DNA from: Planctomycetota bacterium
Lineage (GTDB): Bacteria > Planctomycetota > JAJSAM01 > JAJVHW01
Reading direction: 5' to 3'
Length of the DNA: 64,000 bases
Assembly: GCA_024280885.1 (NCBI GenBank)
Contig: JAJRPF010000048.1
Coordinates: 372,001 to 436,000, forward strand
Under the pieces are notes generated by a model. It had not been told where the DNA came from, did no database searches, and saw nothing but the letters and a program-made list of their open reading frames with translations. Numbering within the stretch: position 1 is the first letter of the stretch; the number at the start of each line of letters is the position of its first letter. Shown piece after piece: positions 49,246 through 59,163 of this stretch. Position numbers and translations under genes: made by a program.

Positions 49246-51468
49246 CTACAGATGCCGTCCGTCGGACAACCGCTCGAGCAACCACTCCTGCGCACTCACG
49301 CGTGTGTCCTTCCCGCGCTTCACACGCGAGTACTCCCCGTCGGCCCCTAGCGCCCACGCCTGACAGTTATCGCGCAGATACGGTTGCAGCGCCTCGTCGA
49401 TGATCCTCTGTCGCAGGCGCTGGTCCTCGATCGGGAAACACGTCTCGACGCGCCGCAGCAGATTGCGCGACATCCAATCCGCGCTCGCACACATCACGAC
49501 GTCATCGCCGCCCGCGTGGAACGAGAACACGCGCGTGTGCTCCAGGAAGCGGCCGATGATCGAGCGCACCCGGATGTTCTCGGAGAGCCCCTTCACGCCG
49601 GGCCGCAGGCAGCAGATGCCGCGTACGATGAGATCGATCTTCACGCCCGCCTGCGACGCGGCGTAGAGCTCGTCGATGATGCCCTGCTCCGAGAGCGAGT
49701 TCATCTTGGCGACGATCTGCGCCGGACGCCCCGCCTTCGCGGCGTCCGTCTCCGCCCGGATCATCTTGAAGAGCGCCTTCCGGAGCGTGAACGGCGATTG
49801 CAGGAGCTTCGTCAGTTTCGTCGCCTTGCCGAGACCGGTCAGTTGCAAGAACACGCGATGGACGTCCTCGCCGATCTCGCGGTTGGCGGTCAGGAGCCCG
49901 AGATCCGTGTACGCGCGCACGGTGCCGGTGTGATAGTTGCCGGTTCCGAGGTGGACGTAGCGGCGCAGGCGAGCCCCTTCGCGGCGCACGATCATCAGCA
50001 TCTTCGCGTGCGTCTTGTAGCCGACGATCCCGTACACGACGTTCGCGCCGACCTCTTCGAGCTGTGTCGCAAGGTCGATGTTGGCGGCCTCGTCGAACCG
50101 CGCGCGCAACTCGACCAGCGCCGTGACTTCCTTGCCGGAGCGCGCCGCCTCGATGAGCGCTTCGACGAGTGGAGAGCCAACCTCGGTGCGGTAGAGCGTC
50201 TGCTTGATCGCGAGGACGTCCGGGTCGCTGGCGGCGGCACGAACCAACTCGAGCACGGGCCCGAACGACTCGAAGGGATGATGCAGCACGACGTCGCCGC
50301 GCCGGATCGTATCGAAGACGCTACGTTCTCCGCGGATACGGCGGGGCAGGCCCGGCACGAACGGCGCGTACTTGAGGTCGGGTCGCTCGACGTTGCCGAT
50401 CAGCGCCGCCAGCCGGTGCAAGTTGACGGGGCCGTTGACGCGGTAGAGGTCGTCCTCGGAAAGCTCCATCTGCTCCAGTAGGAATTCCGTCGCATCGGCG
50501 GAGCAGTTGTCTGCCACCTCGAGCCGCACCGCTGCGCCGAAACGGCGGCTCTGCAACTCGCCCTTCAGCGCGTGCAGGAGGTTCTCGACCTCTTCCTCGT
50601 CCACCCAGAGGTCACTGTTACGCGTGACGCGGAACTGATAACAACCGTTGACGCGCATGCCCGGGAAGAGCTCGGTCATGTGGGCGTGGATGATCGACGA
50701 CAGCATCACGAAATCGTCGGTCGTGCGCGCCCGTGACGCCGGGACCGGGATCAGCCGCGGCAGCGCGCGTGGCACTTGCACGACGGCCAGTCCGATCTCG
50801 CGTCCGTACGCGTCCTTCCCCTCGACGTTCACAATGAAGTTGAGGCTCTTGTTGAGCACCTTCGGGAAGGGGTGCGACGGGTCGAGGCCGATCGGTGTGA
50901 GGACGGGCATCACCTCGTCCTGGAAGTAGCGCTTGACCCACGTCTGGACGCGCTTCGTCCATGCGTCGCGCCGGGCGACGCGGATGCCTTCGGTCGCAAG
51001 CGCCGGGAAGAGCGTCTTGTTCAGCAGGCGGTACTGCTCATCGACGAGCGCATGGGCGATCGTCGAAATGCGTGCGAGAGCCTCGGTCGGCCTCAGACCG
51101 TCGAATTGCGCGCTCGAAACGCCATAGGCGACCTGCTGCTTGAGGCCGGCAACGCGGACCTCGAAGAACTCGTCGAGATTGGACGAGCAGATCGTCAGGA
51201 AGCGCAGTCGCTCGAGGAGCGGGAGCGACGTGTCCTTGGCCTGCTCCAGCACGCGGCGATTGAACTGCAGCATGCTGAGTTCGCGGTTGATATATGCGTC
51301 CTGACCAGTCTCGCGCAGTGGCGTCGACCGGGGAGTCCCTTGCATGCTCGCCGGCGCCTTGCGCGTGGTCTTCTTCGGCGGCGTGGTCTTGTTCGGGGGG
51401 CGGCCCGACTTCCCAGCCGCCTTCGCTCCGCGCTCTCGTGCCGCGGCCTTTGCTCTCGATTTCTGCAT
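49246..51468 (-). CDS. ppk1: Polyphosphate kinase 1
   Basis: A 740-residue Ppk1, which builds polyphosphate from ATP. After about 55 basic residues (KAAARERGAKAAGKSG and more, probably disordered), the N domain begins YINRELSMLQFNRRVLEQA. The phospholipase-D-like catalytic domains include HHPFESFGPVLELVRAAASDPDVLAIKQTLYR and VGYKTHAKMLMIVRREG, with the His that carries the phosphoryl group in YKTHAKM, and YVHLGTGNYHTGT. The Lys-rich leader is longer than in typical Ppk1. It faces ppx. Confidence 0.95.
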   Translation of the reverse strand: MQKSRAKAAARERGAKAAGKSGRPPNKTTPPKKTTRKAPASMQGTPRSTPLRETGQDAYINRELSMLQFNRRVLEQAKDTSLPLLERLRFLTICSSNLDEFFEVRVAGLKQQVAYGVSSAQFDGLRPTEALARISTIAHALVDEQYRLLNKTLFPALATEGIRVARRDAWTKRVQTWVKRYFQDEVMPVLTPIGLDPSHPFPKVLNKSLNFIVNVEGKDAYGREIGLAVVQVPRALPRLIPVPASRARTTDDFVMLSSIIHAHMTELFPGMRVNGCYQFRVTRNSDLWVDEEEVENLLHALKGELQSRRFGAAVRLEVADNCSADATEFLLEQMELSEDDLYRVNGPVNLHRLAALIGNVERPDLKYAPFVPGLPRRIRGERSVFDTIRRGDVVLHHPFESFGPVLELVRAAASDPDVLAIKQTLYRTEVGSPLVEALIEAARSGKEVTALVELRARFDEAANIDLATQLEEVGANVVYGIVGYKTHAKMLMIVRREGARLRRYVHLGTGNYHTGTVRAYTDLGLLTANREIGEDVHRVFLQLTGLGKATKLTKLLQSPFTLRKALFKMIRAETDAAKAGRPAQIVAKMNSLSEQGIIDELYAASQAGVKIDLIVRGICCLRPGVKGLSENIRVRSIIGRFLEHTRVFSFHAGGDDVVMCASADWMSRNLLRRVETCFPIEDQRLRQRIIDEALQPYLRDNCQAWALGADGEYSRVKRGKDTRVSAQEWLLERLSDGRHL

Positions 51469-51585
51469 CTACCGATTGTGCGCTCGACTGCCGCGCCAGA
51501 CGAGCGCTTCCGGCGAACGCAGGCACAAATGGCCTCCGATCCGTCATTCGGGGCACCGGTTTGGGCACCGAGCGAAGCGCCTCAA

Positions 51586-51601
51586 TGGCACACCGCTTGC
51601 A
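51586..51601 (+). promoter_or_regulatory. Sigma-54-type promoter, TGGCACACCGCTTGCA
   Basis: The sequence TGGCACACCGCTTGCA has the -24 element TGGCAC and the -12 element TTGCA at the exact spacing of sigma-54 promoters (GG and GC invariant, 12 bases apart). It reads toward the small gene at 51723, so transcription would begin near 51613 and leave a leader of about 110 bases. No activator gene lies within the window. The match is to a known consensus, but function is inferred. Confidence 0.5.
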
Positions 51602-51722
51602 CATCTCTCGCGACTCCCGCGATCTCTTGTTCAGGATCGATGTCTGTTTTGCCGAAGAAGCAAGGAACGACCCCAGAGAGCGAGACCAACGCCGCGACAT
51701 GAGTGCGGCCAGAGGCGATGAC

Positions 51723-51917
51723 ATGACCACCCACGCTCGCACACCCGAGCTCCGCCCCATCGGGCGCGGACCGTTGCACACAGCCCCGACCGATCTGAAG
51801 GCCCGCCAAGAGGCCCTCCGCGACTGGGCGCGCTCGTCGCAAGTCGACGCGCAGCAGCCCACCGCAGCCGACGTCGACGAAGCGCTCGCCAAGCCCGCAA
51901 CCGCTCCCGTCCGGTAG
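51723..51917 (+). CDS. Small hypothetical protein behind a sigma-54-type promoter
   Basis: A 64-residue protein without signal peptide or known domain; a helix-forming part (DLKARQEALRDWARSSQVDAQQ) is followed by an Ala/Pro-rich end. ATG 51723 has AGAGG at 51711-51715; ATG 51699 is possible. Its last 27 coding bases are duplicated 46 bases downstream, beyond the stop. The gene is reported because of its ribosome-binding site and upstream promoter-like sequence. Confidence 0.5.
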   Translation: MTTHARTPELRPIGRGPLHTAPTDLKARQEALRDWARSSQVDAQQPTAADVDEALAKPATAPVR

Positions 51918-51960
51918 CCCTTCGGTAGCACTGGCCAAGCCCCCAATTGCTCCCGTCCGG
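51888..51960 (+). repeat. Direct repeat at the end of the small gene
   Basis: The 27 bases 51888-51914 (GCCAAGCCCGCAACCGCTCC and onward) recur at 51934-51960 with three differences, a period of 46 bases. The first copy is the end of the coding region before the TAG, the second lies beyond it. It looks like a small tandem duplication. Confidence 0.7.
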
Positions 51961-52032
51961 GCGCGTGGGCCGACGCTCCTTCCTCGCGATCGCGCCCGCC
52001 GTTGCCTGCCGGCGCCGCTTCGCGCGATCGTC

Positions 52033-54072
52033 TCACGCGGGCATTCGGCGCATGCGGTGAACGAAGAGCCCGACGCGCGCGAACGCGAAGACGAGCAGCG
52101 TCCCGGCTGCGCCCGCCGTCAGGAACGCGAGTTCGTGACCGCCAGGGAGCGTCCCTTGTTCGACGATGGACGACGCGATGAACGTCAGGTGGATCGCGGC
52201 GCCGAGTGCGATGGCCACGCAAACGAGCGGGTCGGGTCGCTGCCTCCACGCACCGGGTTTGCGTGCGAATGCGACGAGACCGGCGGTGAGGGCTGCGACG
52301 ATCGCGAGCGCGTCCAGCCAACGGTCGGTTCTCGGCCACTTGGCGGCCCAGCCCATCGGTTCCAGCAGTGCCACCAGAAGGCCGGAAATCGCGAGCGTCG
52401 CAGCGATGATCTGCACGACGGGCCAACCGCGACTCTGTATCGGGCGCCGCGGCGCTGCAGACTGGGGCGCTGAGACTCGGCGTACCGAGTGGCTGTCGGC
52501 GGGACTGCCAGCGGCGAGCGGCGGCAACGGTTCGAGCCCGCAGAGCGCGAGCCGGCTGACCACGACGAAACACAGCGCACGGGCGATGGCGTCCAGTCCC
52601 GCGAGGGTGCACGCGTCGGCGATCGGCAGCGAAGCGGCCGCGATGAGGAGGCTCGCGGGAATGACGGTGGGCAGCGACGTGCGCGGATCGCGGCGCAGGA
52701 AGAGGAGCACGAGCGCGAACGCGACGAGCCCCGGAGTCGCTGTGGTGAACGGTCCCCAGAGCGGTACGTTCGTCGAGGCCAGAGCGCCGACCATCCAGAA
52801 CGCGATCACGTCGCGACGCCGCAAGCGATGCCGCGGACGATCGTGGTGGGGACGGCGCGCGGCGACCATTCCGAGCGGGACCATGAGGAGCGAGAAGAGC
52901 ACCCACGACACCCATGGCGCGGGCGTGCTCGGGGGCTCGCTCGGTGCCCACGAACCGGCCGGGAGTCGTATGAGCGCCTGGCGCGCCGCGTCGCGGACGT
53001 CGTCGGGACGAGACGGGTCCCTTTCGATCCGTGCGACGAACTCTCGCTGCGGTGTGAAGCGCGCGGCCAGGTGTTCCATCAGGAGAGTGCCGCTCCACGA
53101 GGCATCACCGCCGACCAATGCAAACCTGGAGCTCCGTGCAATCGCCTCTACGTCAACCTCTATCACGTCGGTCGCCTGAGGGTCCGTGGCACCGCTTCGA
53201 GTGGTCGCTGGAACCTCCCAGAGCCGGCGGATGACATCGAGGTCGTCCGCGCACTCGGTCACGCCGAGCAAGGCAGCGAGCGCGCATGACATTGCGGTCT
53301 CTTCGGCTCGGACATCGCGCGGCGCATCAACTTCGCTCTGCCCGCGGCGAGCGAGCGCTCGGATGTCCGCGCGAACCTGCTGCTTCCAGGCGTCAATCGC
53401 TGTCGCGTCGAATGTCGGGTCCGTTGTGGCGATCGCGAGTGGCAGCATGTTGCGTCCGCCGACACGCGCGCTGAACGATGTGCCGAACCCGCTGTACCCT
53501 TCCGGGCTGTACCCTGCCGGAATGAAGACTCGGTCGAGTTGAACCTCGCCACAGCCCGACTCAGGCATCCACGACGCGCCTGAGGACGCCAGCGTGATCA
53601 GTGCTTCCACTCCTGCAGTGCCTTCGCTGCGAACCATCCCGAACACTGATCGGGTGTGCCAGAGAGGCTCGTTGCGGCGCAGGTGTCCGCCACCCACCGG
53701 CCATCCAAGATCGACCGATGGGTAGAGAGAGGATCGTCGCGACGCGTGCTCGGTCTCGACGCATGCCTTGCCAAGCGTCGCGACCGATTGCACGCTCTCC
53801 GGCAGGACGCGCCACCGTCCCCCGCTGAACGCGATCATCACCGACAGGAGTGTCGAGGCCACGTCGGTGGACGGGGAGCGATCCTCCATCTCGCTGGCGA
53901 CGAGATCCGCAAGGGCGAGCCTCAGGGCGGTGCGTCGTTCCGCGATGGCCTCCGCCCGCCAACGCAGGGCCCCCGCGAACAGGCACGCCGCGACGAGGAC
54001 GAGCGCGCACTCGGTTCGGCGTCTGCGAACGGCGACGAGCAGCGCGTTCCGGGGGCGGCGTGTCTTCTTCAC
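52033..54072 (-). CDS. Large membrane protein of unknown function
   Basis: A 679-residue protein. One N-terminal TM helix (CALVLVAACLFAGALRW) is followed by about 370 residues likely outside the cytoplasm (with SGASWMPESGCGEVQL and YSGFGTSFSARVGGRNMLPLAIATT) and then a C-terminal part with about eight hydrophobic helices (such as PWVSWVLFSLLMVPLGMVAA, VVQIIAATLAISGLLVALLEP and LAFLTAGAAGTLLVFAFARVGLF). GTG 54072 directly precedes the TM-leading basic segment; a TTG at 54108 is in frame. No family is recognised. Confidence 0.65.
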   Translation of the reverse strand: MKKTRRPRNALLVAVRRRRTECALVLVAACLFAGALRWRAEAIAERRTALRLALADLVASEMEDRSPSTDVASTLLSVMIAFSGGRWRVLPESVQSVATLGKACVETEHASRRSSLYPSVDLGWPVGGGHLRRNEPLWHTRSVFGMVRSEGTAGVEALITLASSGASWMPESGCGEVQLDRVFIPAGYSPEGYSGFGTSFSARVGGRNMLPLAIATTDPTFDATAIDAWKQQVRADIRALARRGQSEVDAPRDVRAEETAMSCALAALLGVTECADDLDVIRRLWEVPATTRSGATDPQATDVIEVDVEAIARSSRFALVGGDASWSGTLLMEHLAARFTPQREFVARIERDPSRPDDVRDAARQALIRLPAGSWAPSEPPSTPAPWVSWVLFSLLMVPLGMVAARRPHHDRPRHRLRRRDVIAFWMVGALASTNVPLWGPFTTATPGLVAFALVLLFLRRDPRTSLPTVIPASLLIAAASLPIADACTLAGLDAIARALCFVVVSRLALCGLEPLPPLAAGSPADSHSVRRVSAPQSAAPRRPIQSRGWPVVQIIAATLAISGLLVALLEPMGWAAKWPRTDRWLDALAIVAALTAGLVAFARKPGAWRQRPDPLVCVAIALGAAIHLTFIASSIVEQGTLPGGHELAFLTAGAAGTLLVFAFARVGLFVHRMRRMPA

Positions 54073-54282
54073 GCGCAGAGGTTCGCCGGACGGGCGGCAG
54101 TGGTGCAACCGGACGTACCGTGCCAGCCTGAATTCATCGGGATGAACGCTCCACTTTCGACCAGGCGCGTGAGCCTGCCATCCACATCGTTGCGCCGCGA
54201 GGCTCCGCGCCGCGCGCGCCTTGTCGTTACAGATCCGGCGCTCTGATCCACTGTCGGTGACGGATGTTAGTCTTTTGTTGTT

Positions 54283-55791
54283 ATGATCGAGCGCGCGTCT
54301 TCCGGCAACAACTCGACCGACGGGAACTCTCCCGGGCGGGATGTTCGGCGACTCGCCTGCGAGGGCGCTGCCTCAAGTGGCGGCACTGGTGCGAAGACGA
54401 TTGCGCTGCGCGAGATCGAGTTGAGCAAGGACCGCGACCTGGTCCTCGGCGGCGCGCTCGCGCAGATCGAGCGCGAGCGGACGTACGGGACCGATGGAGC
54501 CTCGTCGGCGGCGCATTGGGCTGTGTTGCATGGATTGGACTACGGACGTGCGAGTGAGTTGCTGCGTCTCGGGCGGCTGTTACATGTGAAGCCCGATACC
54601 GAGCAAGACGTGCTCGACGGCACGCTCACACCACAACATGCCGCTGAGGTCGGAAAGTTGGTCGCGCCGACTCCGGCGCTGCCACCCAAGCATGAGCCGG
54701 ACCCGGCCGAAGAGGCGGCGCGCGCCGCCGCCGAACTCGAACGTCTGCGCAAGTTCGCGGGTCTGGCGAAGAAGACGTCGCGACGCAAGCTGTCGCGGGC
54801 GGTCAACGAAGAGAAGGAGAGCGTCAAGCAGCAGGAGCGCGTCACGACGCTTGTCTTCCATGTGAAGCAGGCGGCCAAGGACGATTGGCGCTTCGCGCGC
54901 AAGCTCGCGAGCCGCCAGGCGCAGCGACCGTTGAGCGATGGCGAGGCGTTCTCGTTGGTGGTGGCGGACTTCGTGAAGCGTTACGACAAGGATGATGTCA
55001 CCGGCCAGAAGAGCGTGCGCGATCGGCGCGCGAGGCCGACATCAGAGAACCCCGATGCGCGCACGATCCCCGCCGAGGTGCGCCGGGAAGTGAAGCAGCG
55101 CGCGGGCGATCACTGTGAGTTCCCGGGATGCCCGAACGGAATGTTCCTCCAGATCTGTCACGTCCGGCCGCATGCCGATGGGGGCGATCGCGAGACGCGG
55201 AACCTCGTCCTGCTGTGTTCGCAGCATCACACGATGATGGACCTCGGGACGCTGCGCTTCTTCGAACGCACCGACGTGGGGGTGGCGTTCGTGGATGCGC
55301 GGACGGGCGAGATCTTCGAGCCCTCTCCGACGCGGCATGCGGCAGGCGTGTTGCCGCGCCCGGCATCGGGGCTCGAGGGCGTGCAATCATCTCTGGATGT
55401 CGCGGATGCGAACCACGGATCGACGGCGGACGGCGCCGCCGCGTCGCATGCGACACCGAAGAGGGTTCCGCGCTCGATCGACGCGCTCAAGACGTCGAAT
55501 GCTCACGCGTCGAAGGCGGCTTCTCCACCGACGACTCCTGAACACTGGCACGACAGTGATGCCGGTGAAGCGTCTGGGGCGGGCAACGTCAGCGAGTGCG
55601 TCCCGGCTTGGGTCTTGGAGCCCCTCTCCGTGGCTCTCGCCGAACGGTGCGGCGCGCAGGCCAGCGCGCGTGTGCGCAGCAGAATGCGCTACGGCAGCGG
55701 TGAGTGCGCCGATCGGCGGGCAGATCACCGCGCAGATTACGGCGCCGAGTGCGCCCGAACGCCGATGCCAGCGGATACGGTGTTCACGTGA
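54283..55791 (+). CDS. HNH-domain protein with DUF222-like helical region
   Basis: A 502-residue protein. A helical N-terminal half (ELSKDRDLVLGGALAQIERERTYG, RKLSRAVNEEKESVKQQERVTTLVFHV) resembles the region before HNH domains in DUF222-type proteins. The HNH nuclease motif is complete: VKQRAGDHCEFPGCPNGMFLQICHVRPHADGG and NLVLLCSQHHTMM. The C-terminal 170 residues are low-complexity. Such genes are often mobile or repeated, but no mobile element borders are seen here. ATG 54283 lies in a relatively AT-rich pocket without a good ribosome-binding site. Confidence 0.75.
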   Translation: MIERASSGNNSTDGNSPGRDVRRLACEGAASSGGTGAKTIALREIELSKDRDLVLGGALAQIERERTYGTDGASSAAHWAVLHGLDYGRASELLRLGRLLHVKPDTEQDVLDGTLTPQHAAEVGKLVAPTPALPPKHEPDPAEEAARAAAELERLRKFAGLAKKTSRRKLSRAVNEEKESVKQQERVTTLVFHVKQAAKDDWRFARKLASRQAQRPLSDGEAFSLVVADFVKRYDKDDVTGQKSVRDRRARPTSENPDARTIPAEVRREVKQRAGDHCEFPGCPNGMFLQICHVRPHADGGDRETRNLVLLCSQHHTMMDLGTLRFFERTDVGVAFVDARTGEIFEPSPTRHAAGVLPRPASGLEGVQSSLDVADANHGSTADGAAASHATPKRVPRSIDALKTSNAHASKAASPPTTPEHWHDSDAGEASGAGNVSECVPAWVLEPLSVALAERCGAQASARVRSRMRYGSGECADRRADHRADYGAECARTPMPADTVFT

Positions 55792-55941
55792 TGCTCCGGC
55801 GCATGCGGCGGACGAAGAGCCGGTGGAGCGCGGGCGGGAGAAGCGCCCGGTGCAGGCGACAGTTCTTGCGAAGTTGCCACGCCTCTCGGGATTCGATCGA
55901 CGCGGCATTGCGTGAGATGCGGGGGGTGACGGAACGGCGTG

Positions 55942-58290
55942 TCAGTCGTCGGCCGGCACGATGATCTCAATCGGTGTGCTGGTCAGGCGCCCTACGACGG
56001 GACGGTGCGCTGCGTCGAAGCCGTCACGGTCACACGCGTCGAGGTTCGCCCAGTACGCGCGCAGCAGGTACTTGCCAGCTGGCACCTTCTCGCGCCAATC
56101 CGAGCGCAACGCGATACGTGCATAGAGTTCTTCGCCGGTCCCGAGCACGACGATGTCGCCGATCCGCAGCGACCGGTAGGGCTCGTCATCGACGATCCGA
56201 ACCTCCTCGGGGCGCCGTCGCTGCGCGTCTGTGCGGTGGAGCGAGATGAGCAGCCGACTGGGCGTCCGGATGCGGGCGGGCACGGCGCGCTCGTCGCTGG
56301 CGTTGTTGCGCAGGTGGACTCCGATGAAGCCTTCCTGGGCGAAGAGGCTTCCGGTCTCGACGGTCAGGCGCAGGCCCTTGTCGGCCAGATCGGCCGCCGG
56401 GGCGATCGAGACGAAGAGGGTGTTGGAGCCCGTGCGGTCATCGGCTTTTCGTGCGCCGCATGTCACCCAGACTGTCGCCGAGTCGCGCGCCCACGGCCAG
56501 CGGGCGCGTCCGATCCAGTCGCTGCGGTCGGAGAGGGGAGCCCAGAGCAACGCGCCGAGATCGATAGCGCATGTGCGGGTCTCGCCGGGAGCGAGCGTCA
56601 GTACGGAAGCGTCGTTCGGTGCGGCGACGAGCGCCCGGTCGGCCAGATCGAACGCCGCGAAGAAGGGCGTCGAACCCTTCTGCGCGCGCCAGATCCGGAA
56701 CGCCCCGCGGACCTGCTTCTCTTCGTCGGAGGGGTTGCTGATCTCGAGGGTCAGTGTCATGTCGCCGGCCGGATCGAGCTTCGTCGGGCCGCTCAGCATG
56801 AGCATTGGCTGGTCCGGCGGCGCAAGCCGCATCGACACCTCCGTAGCGCGGATGTCTCCGGTCCAGAGGCCCGCCACCGGCTTGTTCGAGACGGCGTAGT
56901 CCTTGTCAGCGAAGGGGACGGTCGCAGCACGCTTGATGAGACGGGCTCCCAGCGTGAAGTCGCCCGGCAACAGATCGTGCGCATGTGCGCGCAACGCCCC
57001 GCGTGGGCGATCGTTGTGCGCCTCGGCGTCCGAGACGTTGGCGACCTGGGATACGGGTGACTTCACAGCGTGTTCAGCACCGACCTCGAGCCGCACGATC
57101 CTCCCGAGGACGCCCCGTCCGGCCATCGTCTGGAACGACGGGGGCACAGGTACGTAGAGCGTCCCGTCGCCCGAGCGCAACGTGACGTGCGGGAACGGAA
57201 CCGTCCCTGAGAACTCCGGTACGTGGAAGCGCGCGGGACCCGTCCCCACGTTGCGGAACGTCGTCACGATCGCGAACGGTTCGCCGGCGCGTGGGTGCTC
57301 CGGATCGACCGAGAGACTGATGACGATCTTGCCGTTGGCGTAGACCGATGCCTCCGCGTCGGTAGGGAGAGGATCGCCGACCGGGCCGAAGTTCGTCCGC
57401 CCGTCCTTTGGGTCCCTTCGCGGGACCTCCTCGGCCTCTGAATCACCGGACTCGGGCTTGGGCGGGGCGGGCCTCGGCGGCTCGACCCGTGCGCGACCAC
57501 CGCCGTTTCCGTCTTCGGGGGCGGCGAGAGCCGCGGCAGTCTCGCCGTCTCCCAACGGGTCTTGGCGTGCCCCGCCACTGCCGATGAGCTCGACTCCGGT
57601 CGGAATGGCGATGAGGAGCGCCGCGACGGCGGCCATTCTGAGAGCGAGCATCTTTCTGTCTCCTGTTGCGTGGGCGGTGTCGGTGCCAGATTCGGCTCCG
57701 GAGAGCGGGAGCAGGAGCGGCGCGAGAGCGCGCTTCCACGCTCTACGATCGCCCTTCTCCTGCACGTCCATGCACTCCCGGAGTAGGGCCAGTGCACGCC
57801 GGGTTCGTGTCCGAACGGTCTCGACCGGTGCTCCCATGCGCGCGGCCACGTCGCGCGGAGGAAGATCCTCGAAGAAGCGCAGGAGCACAGTCCGCCGGTA
57901 GGGTTCCGGCAGGTCCATCACCGCCAGCACGACGCGCTTGTGGCTCTCCGCGCGTGCCACGACATCTGCGACATCCGCTGTCCCTGGCTGGCCCTCTGGC
58001 CGTGCGACGACCGTCTCGCGTCGCGTACGCCGACCCTGTGCTCGGCCCCGCTCACGGACCGAGTTGCGAACAACCGTCGCGAACCACGCCCGGACCGAAG
58101 CCCGTTCCGACGGAGGGTTGCGTAGCGCAGCGAGCCAGGTCTGCTGCTCCACGTCGTCGGCCGTCGCCTGGTCACGGACGAGACTGCGCGCCAGGTTGCG
58201 CACCCAGGCGCGGTGCCCGAGCAACTCGTCAAAGGGGATGGGGGAGGTGGGTGTGTGTTCCATGTCTTCCGCGACGCCGTCATCTGCCAT
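55942..58290 (-). CDS. ECF sigma factor fused to a membrane anchor and large outer domain
   Basis: A 782-residue protein. Region sigma-2 (FDELLGHRAWVRNLARSLVRDQATADDVEQQTWLAAL) and sigma-4 (LPEPYRRTVLLRFFEDLPPRDVAARMGAPVETVRTRTRRALALLR) occupy the first 185 residues. A hydrophobic helix LALRMAAVAALLIAIPTGVEL follows near 213-233, then a Pro/Glu-rich linker and about 540 residues of beta-rich sequence likely on the outer side (Ig-like units such as KIVISLSVDPEHPRAGEPFAIVTTFRNVG and DMTLTLEISNPSDEEKQVRG). The sigma part is thus tethered to the membrane. ATG 58290 has AGAGGAC upstream; ATG 58326 is an alternative. No separate anti-sigma gene adjoins. Confidence 0.85.
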   Translation of the reverse strand: MADDGVAEDMEHTPTSPIPFDELLGHRAWVRNLARSLVRDQATADDVEQQTWLAALRNPPSERASVRAWFATVVRNSVRERGRAQGRRTRRETVVARPEGQPGTADVADVVARAESHKRVVLAVMDLPEPYRRTVLLRFFEDLPPRDVAARMGAPVETVRTRTRRALALLRECMDVQEKGDRRAWKRALAPLLLPLSGAESGTDTAHATGDRKMLALRMAAVAALLIAIPTGVELIGSGGARQDPLGDGETAAALAAPEDGNGGGRARVEPPRPAPPKPESGDSEAEEVPRRDPKDGRTNFGPVGDPLPTDAEASVYANGKIVISLSVDPEHPRAGEPFAIVTTFRNVGTGPARFHVPEFSGTVPFPHVTLRSGDGTLYVPVPPSFQTMAGRGVLGRIVRLEVGAEHAVKSPVSQVANVSDAEAHNDRPRGALRAHAHDLLPGDFTLGARLIKRAATVPFADKDYAVSNKPVAGLWTGDIRATEVSMRLAPPDQPMLMLSGPTKLDPAGDMTLTLEISNPSDEEKQVRGAFRIWRAQKGSTPFFAAFDLADRALVAAPNDASVLTLAPGETRTCAIDLGALLWAPLSDRSDWIGRARWPWARDSATVWVTCGARKADDRTGSNTLFVSIAPAADLADKGLRLTVETGSLFAQEGFIGVHLRNNASDERAVPARIRTPSRLLISLHRTDAQRRRPEEVRIVDDEPYRSLRIGDIVVLGTGEELYARIALRSDWREKVPAGKYLLRAYWANLDACDRDGFDAAHRPVVGRLTSTPIEIIVPADD

Positions 58291-58449
58291 GACGTCCTCT
58301 GAGAAGGCGCCTTCTGCGATGGACATGCCACCGCAGCACGAAGCGGTTCGGAGATTCTGCGCTATTCTCGTGTCTCTGTCGCGCTGCAGAGTCGCGCGGC
58401 CGGGAATGCCGATGGCGGTGCAAGGGGTTCTCAGCCCCGGAGGTCCTCT

Positions 58450-59040
58450 GTGCGCACGCTTCTTACTCTCGTACTTCTCGCTGGCTTCGCCTCAGGCTGC
58501 GGCGCGCCCGCGACGCCCGTCGAGGGGGCTCCCGGGAACGTGGCCGCGGTTGACGGCACGGAGCCACGCGGCAGCGAAGACGCCCAGATTGCGGCGCTCC
58601 CCGCTCCGGAACCGGACGCGACGTCTGCGAAGGAAGGGGCACCACTCACCGACGCCGAGTGGCGCGCGCGGCTCTCTCCAGAGGAGTATCGCATCCTGCG
58701 CGAGAAGGGCACCGAGCGCGCGTTCAGCGGCGAGTATTGGGATACGAAGACAAAGGGCACGTACACCTGCGCCGCGTGCGGCGAGGTGCTCTTCATCTCC
58801 GAGACGAAATACGACTCGGGCTGCGGCTGGCCGAGTTTCTTCAAGCCGGCGTCCGACTCGGTGATCAACGAGCACACCGACACGACGCTCGGCACGGTCC
58901 GAACTGAAGTGACGTGCAGCAAGTGTGGCGGTCACCTGGGGCACGTGTTCACCGATGGACCGGATCCCACCGGCTTGCGCTATTGCATCAACTCAGTGTC
59001 GATCAAGCTGAAGCCCGAGGCCGACGCGAAGGGGCAGTAG
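58450..59040 (+). CDS. msrB: Lipoprotein methionine-R-sulfoxide reductase
   Basis: A 196-residue lipoprotein (lipobox FASGC, Cys17) that reduces methionine-R-sulfoxide in exported proteins. The MsrB domain spans about 66-188: zinc pairs CAAC (107-110) and CSKC (156-159), GWPSFFKP (126-133), GHLGHVF and the catalytic Cys179 in RYCINSVS. A resolving Cys is likely Cys125 (SGCGWP). It starts at GTG 58450 with GGAGG just upstream and is divergent from the sigma fusion gene. Confidence 0.95.
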   Translation: MRTLLTLVLLAGFASGCGAPATPVEGAPGNVAAVDGTEPRGSEDAQIAALPAPEPDATSAKEGAPLTDAEWRARLSPEEYRILREKGTERAFSGEYWDTKTKGTYTCAACGEVLFISETKYDSGCGWPSFFKPASDSVINEHTDTTLGTVRTEVTCSKCGGHLGHVFTDGPDPTGLRYCINSVSIKLKPEADAKGQ

Positions 59041-59163
59041 CCGTACGTTTGCGCAAAGCCGCAGGCCTGAGCGGCGGGTTCCGGAACGCGCAATGCCTGC
59101 CTCGTCCTCGGCACGCCATGTCGTTGGCGCTCCGCGAAGCCTGCGCGGCTACCCTGCGCGCAC

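Noticed and set aside
54283-55791. HNH gene as part of a homing intron or prophage
   Set aside because: No intron structure, split gene, integrase, phage gene or att-like repeat surrounds it.
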